Positions 10,563 to 19,477 of a stretch of DNA of 64,000 bases are shown here, piece after piece. The stretch's first letter is position 1; every line of letters starts with the position of its first letter. The notes under the pieces were generated by a model. It had not been told where the DNA came from. It did no database searches and saw only the letters and a list, made by a program, of their open reading frames with translations. Source of the DNA: Brachionus plicatilis. Its lineage: Eukaryota > Rotifera > Eurotatoria > Ploima > Brachionidae. The position numbers and the translations under genes are program-made. The DNA is taken from NCBI GenBank assembly GCA_010279815.1, contig QEOQ01000533.1, forward strand, positions 65,966-129,965, given 5' to 3'.

Positions 10563-11060
10563 AATGTAAAAAAAAAAAAAAACTTGCCAAATGCTAAAAT
10601 TGTTTTTTTAATTAAATTTATTCAATATAATATCACCAATGAATTTGATTTTAATTTTTACATTTTTTTAAATCAAGAATCTTTTTTTAAAACCCAAAAA
10701 ATTGCGAATGATCATAAATTTCGGAAAAAAAATTCAAAAAAGCAAAGAAAGCGTAATTTTATTACTAGAAAAAAATATTTTTTTATATATTTGAAATATT
10801 AAAAATCAAATTTTTGTTTCAATGCTTTCTATCTAAGAGTAATATTATTCTCGTATTCAAATAAACAAGTCTAATGACTCTTTTTTGAACAAAAAAATAT
10901 TTTAAAAATAAAGGTACAACACTTATTTTGAAGATCCAAGACCATGGTAACAAATTCATTCGAGAAATGTGTTTGAATTTTTATTTTTGATTAAAACAAA
11001 ACAAAAAAAATACCATTTATTAATCAATTGATCATTAAAAATTAACAATTTTTTTCATAT
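10563..11060. other. AT-rich intergenic stretch
   Basis: Poly-A/T and low-complexity sequence downstream of the SLC35G-like gene. No gene is supported. Confidence 0.5.
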
Positions 11061-12281
11061 TTAAAATTTGAAAAATAAAATTTTCTTGACAACACCAGGC
11101 TTAACAACATCATTCTGGAGCTCGATTTTGTGTCCTTTGGCCTTCAGTTTTTTGGTCTCAATGTAATCTCGGTGTTTTTTGATGTATTTCTGGTCCATTA
11201 TTTTATAAATCATTATCATTATCACCGAGACCAGAATTAACAGAGCTCCCAACACACTAAAAAAATTTGAGTGTATATTCAAAATCATGTACTGAAACAA
11301 AAAAGTAAAGAGCACATCAGTGGATCTAACCAGCGAAACCTTGGTCACATCTTCGTGGGAAAACGCAAAGTTCATGCAAGCTTGTCCCATCAGTCCTGAA
11401 ATAGCTGACAAAACAGCTATGCCTACTTCTATTGAAAGATTAAAATAACTTATGTAAGGCTTAACCTCTTGGCCAGTGTAAAGTAATATAAAGGATATCA
11501 ATGAGCACACCGGGAAGCCCAAATAGGACGCATATATTATCGCTATAGAAAAATGAACTTTGTTATTTGCCAATTTTTTGAGCAAAATTGACACCACCGA
11601 GGCTGCAAACGCTCCAACCAGTCCGAAGCCAATGCCCAAGTATCTGTTAAAATCAGCGTCCTGTGATTCAATGGTGTTGTTTTGCACCAAATTTGTTTTG
11701 TTTAGGTGGCTTTTTTTTGAAATTAAAAATGATGGTTGCGCTATGAACAAAACTCCTGAGAATGTCATTGTCAATGCCAATAAATGGCAAATGGTGTATT
11801 TTTCTTTTAGAATGATACGCGACAAAACCGACACAATTATGATGCTACAATTGACCAGAGATATAGTGTCAGATGGATCGATTAGTTTGAAAGACAATGT
11901 GATGACCAAAAGACCAATGGTTCCAAAGAGAGCGCGAAACATTAAAATTTTGCGCTGTTCAGCTTCGCCAAGCAGTTTTTCCTTGTGGCAAACAGCAAAG
12001 ACGAGCATTACCGTAAACTGAAAAAAGTATCTGATGCCGGCTATTTCACTGCCATTGAAATACTCACAGTACTTGGTTAAAATGCCTGAAAAAGAAATAA
12101 AGAGTGCCGCAGCTAGTGAATAAAATATGCCTCTGTGTTTGAATAATTTATGTTTGAAGCCAATTTTTAAATTTTCATCACTAGTCTGATCGCTAGGCGG
12201 CACTAGCTTCTCTGGGTTCAAGTAAACATTTTCTAGATTTATTGCGTTTGCTTTCTGCTGATTTTTAGAGTCTTCCATCAT
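11061..12281 (-). CDS. SLC35G-like EamA/drug-metabolite transporter
   Basis: Intact single-exon gene of 406 residues, close to vertebrate SLC35G1/G-type proteins. Two EamA repeats are visible, about residues 52-185 and 215-360, each with five hydrophobic helices, giving about ten spans in total. Typical sequences include FISFSGILTKY at the first helix, ALFGTIGLLVITLSF, LLALTMTFSGVLFIAQPSF at the end of repeat one, and LGALLILVSVIMI near the end. The two repeats are separated by a polar, Asn-rich loop. N- and C-termini are polar and probably cytosolic. The family transports small organic solutes across endomembranes or the plasma membrane, but the substrate of the G group is not established. 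The start is the first Met of a double Met. The gene stands alone between repeat blocks and is not part of a cluster. Confidence 0.88.
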   Translation of the reverse strand: MMEDSKNQQKANAINLENVYLNPEKLVPPSDQTSDENLKIGFKHKLFKHRGIFYSLAAALFISFSGILTKYCEYFNGSEIAGIRYFFQFTVMLVFAVCHKEKLLGEAEQRKILMFRALFGTIGLLVITLSFKLIDPSDTISLVNCSIIIVSVLSRIILKEKYTICHLLALTMTFSGVLFIAQPSFLISKKSHLNKTNLVQNNTIESQDADFNRYLGIGFGLVGAFAASVVSILLKKLANNKVHFSIAIIYASYLGFPVCSLISFILLYTGQEVKPYISYFNLSIEVGIAVLSAISGLMGQACMNFAFSHEDVTKVSLVRSTDVLFTFLFQYMILNIHSNFFSVLGALLILVSVIMIMIYKIMDQKYIKKHRDYIETKKLKAKGHKIELQNDVVKPGVVKKILFFKF

Positions 12282-12570
12282 TTCTTTTTTCTTCTATGCA
12301 ATCTAACATTTTAATTGTTGTATTCAAAGACGCTTTTGTATTTATGAAAATAAGAAATTTTTAATTTTTAAAAAATTCCTAAAAGTGAGCATTTCACGAG
12401 AAAAGCCGAGCTAAAATACATGGCTATTTGTTTAATTATACATAGAATATTTTAAATTTTAGATTTTATCTAATTTTAGATTAGAGCATTAAGTGATGCA
12501 ACTCTTCACCATTGAAATGATGAAATTTTTCAAGCAACAAAATTAAAATAAATTTAAAATAGTTTAGGTA

Positions 12571-12737
12571 TGCTTTTAATCACCTTTAAATATTACGCCT
12601 AAACAACAATGCAAATTTTTAATTAAATTAAATAAAGCAGCATTTTTTAATTAAAAATGTGCATTTAATTGTGTCTCATATTGAGATGACGGATAATTAG
12701 AAAAATTTTTTTAAATACTTTATTTAAAAACTTGATC
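12571..12737. repeat. Direct repeat copy A (paired with 13236-13397)
   Basis: About 160 bases, including AATATTACGCCTAAACAACA and GTCTCATATTGAGATG, recur at 13236-13397 with small differences. The DNA between the copies has repeated GGGGTCAGTA motifs (about 13021-13225). Confidence 0.7.
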
Positions 12738-13235
12738 TTTAGGTGGTTGAATCATTTTTAAAAATTTTAGAAATTTTAAAAAATTTAAAACTAAAATAAA
12801 CTTTATTTATAAATGTGAATGGAAAACAACTTGGCTCTATTTTCCACTTGCAAATGCTCTTAGCATATGGAATAGTATATCGTATTAAAAATTTTAAAAT
12901 CCTATTTCAGAATAACTAAGGTCTTTTATTATAATCAAAATATCTCAAAAACTATACATCCTGGAGAAAAACTAGGCACATTTTTGGGAAGCTCGTTAAA
13001 TTCTCTTCAAGAAAAATGGGGATCAGTAAGGGGTCAGTCGTATAAAATTGGGGGTCAGTAGGGGGTCAGGTTTTTAAAAGTATAAAAATATTCAATTTCC
13101 ACAAAAAATAAAAATTTTGGAGACAAACTAGTTTGATTTTCAAAAAATAGAGAAAAATTCAAACTAAATGATATATTAAAACTTAAAAAATATTTTTGTT
13201 TTGCAAAAAAAATGGGGGTCAGTATTTTAGTAGGA

Positions 13236-13397
13236 CCCTTTTAATCACCTTTAAATATTACGCCTAAACAACAATGCAAATTTTTAATAAAATAAAAAAA
13301 CATCAGGATTTTTTAATTAAAAATGTGCATTAAATTGTGTCTCATATTGAGATGGCGGGTATTAAGAAAAAAAATTTTAAATCCTTGATTTAAAAAC
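13236..13397. repeat. Direct repeat copy B (paired with 12571-12737)
   Basis: Second copy of the repeat described at 12571. It carries a short indel in the poly-A part, and ATGACGG reads ATGGCGG here. Confidence 0.7.
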
Positions 13398-13499
13398 TTT
13401 AAAAAATTCACAAAAAAGTAAAATTCACTTTTTTCTAAAATTTAAGACGAGGTATTTTTTTAATAAAAATTTGGACCGCTCAGCACTTTTAATTCGAAA

Positions 13500-13840
13500 A
13501 ATTTTAATTTTCCTATTCAAAAGTTCATTTTTTAAAGCTTTTAATATATTCTTAAGTCATTTTAAAACATTTTCAAAATCAAACCACCAACTTCTTAAAA
13601 TAACTGACTTAAATTTTTTTGTCTAAAAAGTCAAGTCATTTTAATTTTAAAAAACTCTGAAAAAATTTTATTAATACTTTTTTTTTAAATAATTTTAATT
13701 AAAAAAAAAATAATAAAATAAAATTAAAGTCAAGTCTTTGCTCTGAATAGAACAAAAAAAATAAATTTTATTGACTTTGAATTTATGACTTTTGAATGAT
13801 GAAGATGATCCATTACTGGATGACATTGGTGATGATGAAT
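13500..13840. repeat. Interspersed repeat, matches 22460-22800
   Basis: Roughly 340 bases, from TTCAAAAGTTCATTTT to ATTGGTGATGATGAAT, occur again in the same orientation at 22460-22800 with scattered substitutions. A shorter related piece, GGACCGCTCAGCACTTT, at about 13474 is repeated at about 15007. No gene is seen. Confidence 0.7.
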
Positions 13841-14477
13841 GACGGGTAATAAGAAAAAAATTTTTTAATAACTGATTTAAAAACTTAAAAAAATCACAAA
13901 AAAGTAAAATTCACTTTTTTCTAAAATTTAAGACAAGGTATTTTTTTTAAGAGCATAAATAATATCTATCCACAAATCTAGTAAAAATCTTCACTAATTT
14001 AGTTAAAAAATAACACAATCAATAAAAAATTAGCTAATTCAGTTTGTAATATTTATTCCAGAAAAAGAACACAGATAATAAAAAAATATCACAAAAAAAG
14101 ATGAAAAAACACTAATTCAATTAAATCATAACTTTATTTTAATTTTATTCACTAATTAAGTAAAAAAATTTAAATAAAAAAAATAAAAAAATTAACTATT
14201 TTTTTTTGAGAATTTGAGTATAAGGAATATCTTCAGCTTCGTTTAGCGTGTCGTCGATAGGATTTTTTTTTGTTTCTTTTTTTTTTATTTTCTAAGGTAC
14301 AACTTATGAGATAATAATTTTATTTTATACTTCCTTTTTTTGTTTTTTTTTTGGAACATTTTATATAAGCTTGGCAATGGAGCGAAAGCTCGAGCCAATA
14401 TTTATTTATTTAAATAAAGACGTTTATCATCATCATCATAAATGCTCAAATAAAACTTTAAATAAAACTTGAATAAA

Positions 14478-14584
14478 ATGTCTTCAGAAGCAAAAAAAAG
14501 AGAGAGTGTATTGCTCGATTCAATCGACGACACGCTAAACGAATCTGAAGATATTCCTTATGCTCAAATTCTCAAAAAAAATAG
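14478..14584 (+). pseudogene. Possible first exon of a transposon-borne gene
   Basis: ATG at 14478 opens a 36-residue polar frame (MSSEAKKRESVLL ... DDTLNESED) that ends at an AG|GTAATT donor at 14584/14585. A mutated inverse of its second half lies at 14200-14260. No downstream exon is identified in this element. A similar flanking repeat accompanies the BESS-like exon at 26956-27149, so both may come from one transposon family. Confidence 0.35.
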
Positions 14585-14681
14585 GTAATTTTTTTATTTT
14601 TTTTATGCAATTTTTTTTTTACTTAATTATTGAATAAAATTAAAATAAAGTAATGATTTAATAATAATAATAATAAAATAA

Positions 14682-14735
14682 GCTACGGCAAGCATGCTTG
14701 CGGAGACGTCTTACTAGGAAGACATCTATGGTAGC
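14682..14735. other. Three-stem (cloverleaf-like) dyad structure
   Basis: The outer pair GCTAC/GTAGC encloses two perfect hairpins, GCAAGC-AT-GCTTGC and GTCTT-ACTAGG-AAGAC. The block is clearly richer in G+C than its surroundings and lies in the insertion within the foldback element. It could be the structured end of a retroelement or a small RNA fold. It is not a recognisable tRNA. Confidence 0.4.
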
Positions 14736-15199
14736 TAGATGCATTGAAATATAGTTACATAAACAAAGTTATTAATAGTTTTCTATTTAAAAATAGACAG
14801 ATATATAAAAAGAAAGGGAAAAAACTAAAAAAAAAAAAAGAAAAGAAAAAACAAAACACAACGAGATTTAATTGAATTAGTGTTTTTTCATCTTTTTTTG
14901 TGATATTTTTTTATTATCTGTGTTCTTTTTCTGGAATAAATGTTATAAACTGAATTAGTATTTTTGAGGTGACGTTTACTGACGTCCTTTTTTTAATGAA
15001 AATTTGGACCGCTCAGCACTTTAATTCGAAAAATTATAATTTTCATTCATTCAAAAGTTCATTTTTTGATTAAAAAATTATTTGAATTTAATTGAAATGC
15101 GTAAGGCGGGTTAATGAATGATAAAAACGATTATACTTTATATAGTTTATTAAATAATTATTGAGCTCTAATAATTTATATAGTTAGTGTAATAATTAA

Positions 15200-15770
15200 A
15201 ATATCTAACCTAGCCTATTTCCATATTTTCATCTGATTCTCGAGCCTCTCTTTCCTCAAGTTCTTTTTCTTTTTCTTTTAATTCATTTTGTTTTTTCTTT
15301 AATTCATCTTCTTTTTTTTCTAATTCACTTTGAAGTATTTTGTTCATTTTGGTCATTTGGTCTAATTTCTTTGTTTTTTCTTCTAATTCCTTTGATATGC
15401 CCCCACAAAAGCATATAAAAATTATAAGAATGACAATTAAGACGGTGGTAAGCATTATTTAAATTAATATTTGATTAAATTTTACAAATAACAAAGAAAA
15501 TCAAGTTTTCATTTTCTTAACATTTTCTGTCACATGATCTTAAAGGAGAACTATGATTTCTTACTTTTATTTTAATTGTTATCAAAAAATTTTAATCAGA
15601 TTTTATTAAAAACATTTACTCAGAAAAAAATATCAAAAGATAAATTTGATGACCAAAATGTATTAATTCGTTTTATCTTTAATGATACTTGTTATAAGAG
15701 TAATGCAAAAAAGTTTGTTTGATTAATAAATGATTTTCATCACATAATATTAAGAGACTAAGAACAAAAA
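15200..15770 (-). pseudogene. 5' fragment of a KY-like paralogue (promoter plus N-terminus)
   Basis: Minus-strand codons from 15455 to 15210 encode an 81-residue piece: a hydrophobic N-terminal anchor (MLTTVLIVILIIFICFCGG) followed by a Lys/Glu coiled coil ending EARESDENMEIG. This is the N-terminus of the intact gene at 19478 (ARESNEHFEI). The upstream flank (15456 to about 15700) is also the inverse of 19250-19470. The transglutaminase-like domain is absent and the frame ends in TAG at once after the coiled coil. It is a truncated inverted duplicate, though a tiny membrane-anchored coiled-coil protein could still be made. Confidence 0.65.
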
Positions 15771-16191
15771 ATTCATTCGACAAAATATTTGAAATAATTT
15801 CTACAATTATATTGATATGTTTTTATCTTAAAAAACATCTAGCTCATAAGAAAAAGTCAGTAAATTTGTTAATAAATGTAAAAATAAATTCAAATAATGC
15901 TTTTAATAGGAATGAAAATATTATCACTTTTATGAGTGCGAATAAAGAAATTTAATTAACTAAAATTGAGTGTGGATAATTCTTTCACATTCTAATGTTG
16001 ATTTTTTTTCAAATATTAATTTTAAAAAATTAATTTTAATAATTTTTTAAAGTGAAAATAAATCTTTCATTTTAATTATCTAAATATTAATTTCTTTTAT
16101 TTTTAAATTTTTTTTACCCTTTGCTGAAAGCCTCTTTCATTCGCAGTGGCAGCATACCTGATAAGTATCTTAATAAGATATTCAAATTAAA

Positions 16192-16980
16192 GTGCTTAAT
16201 TCATTTCGTACTATGTACGTTGCGTTTATTATTATGGTAAGCAGGAAAATGTTTTCTATGGTGTGGGAAGGACCGACGAAAAGTAGTTTTGAACTCCGAC
16301 GAGGATATCTAATTTACCTACAGAATTATTACAATCATCTCTCGCATCTGCCATGGCCATCGCTCGTGTGTGAAGCAATGTTTCTATTGGGTAGTATACT
16401 AACTGCGTGGCAAGTATTTGTTTTGATTTTCAAAACCACGCGTTTGATTTACTCAATCATATCACCATAGACTCAACCAAACAAACGTTCACGCACGCCA
16501 ATATTCAAAAGTAGAGACGACAAAAAAAGATGGTTGAGCATGTTTGAACGACACCACCAGGATCTCTCAGATGCTTTGAAAAGCCAAATCATAATCGAAT
16601 TTCTTTCACCCGAAGTTAATCAAGAATTGGAAAGTTTCCTTTTAAAAAGAAAAACTAGGTGCTGGCTGTCAAGTAAAACGTAAGGCCTTCTTTGGACTCA
16701 TCGCAAAACGTGGGACAATTAAAGAATCTGTCATGATTCTTGTGAGTCGCACACAACAGGATCAAGAAAACCTATACCAATATATTGGAGCTCTCAAAAG
16801 GCTTTCACGTGAAGCGTTCGAAAGGGACACATTTGCAAGAGATGAACTGATAAAAGATCGTTTTGTACGTGATATTAAAGACGAACGAATCAAGATCAAG
16901 CTTTTCAAGAGTTATGATTTGTGACTTGATGAGATGATGGAACTGGCTGGTGAATGAGAGAGTAAATTGCATAAAGTGCA
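16192..16980 (+). pseudogene. Retroelement gag-like fragment
   Basis: A frame from about 16470 encodes a polar helical region (KKRWLSMFERHHQDLSDALK). After a stop and a shift, a second piece follows at 16716-16921 (VSRTQQDQENLYQYIGALK, FERDTFARDELIKDRFVRDI). The string RTQ...ENL..Y...LK.L...AFE....ARDELI.DRFV is the style of LTR-retrotransposon Gag capsid C-terminal regions. The preceding hydrophobic frame (16192-16467) is not recognised. Base composition is less AT-rich than the neighbours, as expected for an inserted element. Multiple stops show it is dead. Confidence 0.5.
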
Positions 16981-16986
16981 TTTCAC

Positions 16987-17500
16987 ACATAACTTCAAAA
17001 TGTAACAAAATGCAATTCAATAGGACAATTAAAGTGTAAATATAGATTTTTTCAAAGTTTTTTTATATATCAGTCTCAAGAATGTGATGATGATTATCCA
17101 ATTTAATGTGAAGCTTACAAATATTCAACAAAAATAACTTTTTCTGAATTCTACACAAATTGGTATTTCGATTTGATCCAAAACCTAAAAGATGGAATTG
17201 AAAAAGACAACGCTTCGTATTGATCCACCGACGCTGCGAAAAAAAATGTTTTATTGATCAATTTTTATTATGATGAAACGTCAATAACAAAAATCAAAGA
17301 AAAACGATTGTGGAAATATTTCTCCATTTTGTCAAGTGTAGGCAGCAATTTGGGTTTTTTTAAAGGAATGAGCATTTTAAGCTGTGCTGAAATAATTGAA
17401 AATTTTTTGAAATCATTATTTTTTTAAATTTTAAATGTTCTTTCAAAAAGAATAAACAAGAGGTCGTAAAAAATATATTCATTAAATAAAATTTAAAATG
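16987..17500 (+). pseudogene. 3' half copy of the DEG/ENaC gene
   Basis: Corresponds to 5224-5760 of the intact channel gene. Matches include AAAATGCAATTCAATA, TTTTCTGAATTCTACACAAATTGG, the TM2 region (SNLGFFKGMSILSCAEI) and the 3' flank TTTATTTAAATGTTTTCAAACTTTC. In-frame stops (for example at PI*CE and SY*ST) and small deletions disrupt it. The shared non-coding 3' flank indicates a DNA-level duplication rather than retroposition. Its left edge abuts the gag-like remnant. Confidence 0.85.
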
Positions 17501-17769
17501 GTTTTCTATTTTATTTAAATGTTTTCAAACTTTCTTTTTTTATAATTTTTGACAAACAAGTATATAATGATGATTCGATCATCTAAATTGCCCTAAAATT
17601 TTGACTTGAGAAATTCTCATTGCCTCGCGAATTTTTATGTTTGCTTCAAATTTAATTTTTTCTTTAACACTGTTAAAAATTAAGTTTTATCATAAAAAGA
17701 ATTAAGGTAATTATGAATTCAACTTTAAATTAAAATATTTATACAAATTACAAAAACAAAAATTTACTT

Positions 17770-18360
17770 TTTTTAGGGACTAAACCATCCTTCAACATTA
17801 AGGATGCGAACTCTTCTAATGTTTATGTTTGTTCGCAAAATTTTGCCCCAGCTTGAAATAGATAGACAAACCGATTTTTGTGGTTAAAATCAATCTTCCA
17901 TTCTTTCGAGTACTCAAAGTACTATTCAAGTAGGGTTAATCCTTGACCAAATGATGGTTAAGTGATTACAATATAATCAAAATTTGCAATTATTTCCAAG
18001 TTAAGACCGTTAATTTTCGCTCCGATATCTACACTTGTAAACTTTTATAGTATATTTATAAAAAAGATGAATAAATAGATAAATCAGATCCCACCTTGTT
18101 TGGCGCCTTTAGTTCAAACAATTGGTTCACTTATTTTACCATCATATTTTACAATGATTTTCGAAATTTTATAATAACTAAAAATTATTCGCAAAATTGG
18201 ATCTGGTACTTTATCTTTTAGTTTAAAAAATAAACCATCTCTCCAAGACTTCTGTAGGAAATCTGATACATTTCGTTTTTTGACTAAATTCTAGATTTTG
18301 TTTACTGGAAAATATGCATGTTTTCTTCTAGACAATTTCTTTTTAGAACCAAAATGGTGT
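17770..18360 (-). pseudogene. LINE-type reverse transcriptase remnant
   Basis: Minus-strand frames show a non-LTR reverse transcriptase core: SWRDGLFFKL, VPDPILRIIFSYY, KYDGKISEPIV, then TKGAKQGGI (the G-x-x-Q-G-G block of RT). Farther on is YSKEWKIDFN, as in the W-x-x-x-x-N region that follows the catalytic motif. Stops and shifts interrupt it. The clade is not resolvable by eye (Jockey/CR1-like style). Confidence 0.6.
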
Positions 18361-18466
18361 TTATGAATGTTTCTTAGACTCCCTATTTCACTCAATAAAA
18401 CACTTTCAAGAAATGATGCCTTTTTACTTAAACTTAAAACTAGAAAGAGATCACCAAGAAAGTTGA

Positions 18467-18898
18467 AAAATAATTTGTGATGATAAAATTATTCAACAAA
18501 AAAATGAAAATGACATAATTAAGAAATTAACAGAAGAAAAAGAAAACTTTCTTACAGAAAAGACAAGTGAATTTGAAATAATGCATAAAGAGTTAAATAT
18601 AAATAAAGAGGTAAAAGAATCAACTTATAAATTAAGGAAAGAAGAATATTATACAACATTAAAAAAATCAAAATCAGATAGCGAAATGTTACTATTGAGT
18701 GAGCAAAAATATTATATTTCTAAAAAGCAAAAGGAGATTGACTCGCTAAAAAAGTCAAATCTTTGCATCCATACTCAGTTGGACTCAACTCGAATTAAAC
18801 GTGGTAATCTACAAAAATCATATGAAGATTTTTTAAATTCAAAAATTGAATCTTTATCTAGCGAGAAAATTAAGCTTGTGTACCAAAATCAAAAGTAG
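18467..18898 (+). CDS. Orphan coiled-coil open frame
   Basis: An open frame of about 140 codons from about 18467, with the first Met at 18581 (105 residues), ending in TAG at 18898. The product is almost entirely Lys/Glu/Ser-rich heptad-like sequence (KELNINKEVKEST, KKQKEIDSLKKS) with no other domain. It lies just upstream of the KY-like gene on the same strand and may be a relic of a larger coiled-coil gene. Coding status is uncertain. Confidence 0.3.
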   Translation, partial: KIICDDKIIQQKNENDIIKKLTEEKENFLTEKTSEFEIMHKELNINKEVKESTYKLRKEEYYTTLKKSKSDSEMLLLSEQKYYISKKQKEIDSLKKSNLCIHTQLDSTRIKRGNLQKSYEDFLNSKIESLSSEKIKLVYQNQK

Positions 18899-19477
18899 AT
18901 TCACATGCTAAAACTGACAAATATTGACTCGAACTGAACTTAGGGTGTGCAAAAGTCTAGTATTTTTAAAGAAGGGCTAACCCTTTTTAAGAAATATAGT
19001 TTTATTAATTTGGATAACGAGAAGCTAAGAATCGTTATAGAATTTGATTGATTTTTTTACACTCTTGTTTTTATTTTTTATTCTTGAATGTATGAAAGTA
19101 TTTTAAGAGATATATTTTTATTCTATAGTTAAAATTTCGTTTAATTTTATGCTTTAATAATTTGTTTTATATACAAAAATAAATAAAATTTTGTTTCTAC
19201 TATAAAGAAAATTTTTTATTCTATAGATAATTTTATTGTCAAAAGCTTTTTCTCATTCCATTAAAGATAAAACGAATTTATACATTTTGGTAATTAAATT
19301 TATCATTTGATTTTTAAGAGTTAGTGTTTTTAATAAATATCGTTTAAATTTTTTTATCTATTAAACTAAAAAAAATGAAATCATAGTTCTCTTTGAAGAA
19401 CATGTGACAGGGAATGTTAAGAAATGAAAACTTTATTTTCTTCATTGTTTGTAAAATTGAATAAAATATAAATTTAA

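Larger units (their letters stand above)
14010..14960. mobile_element. Foldback element with inverted exon copies
   Basis: The left arm (about 14030-14258) is the inverted counterpart of 14519-14665 plus 14865-14955. Matching landmarks are TCGACGACACGCTAAACGAA and GATATTCCTTATGCTCAAAT, and farther out AAAAAACACTAATTCAATTAA. An insertion (about 14666-14864) splits the right arm. The centre carries a short coding exon on the plus strand, and an inverted and mutated copy of part of it lies in the left arm. Confidence 0.65.
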
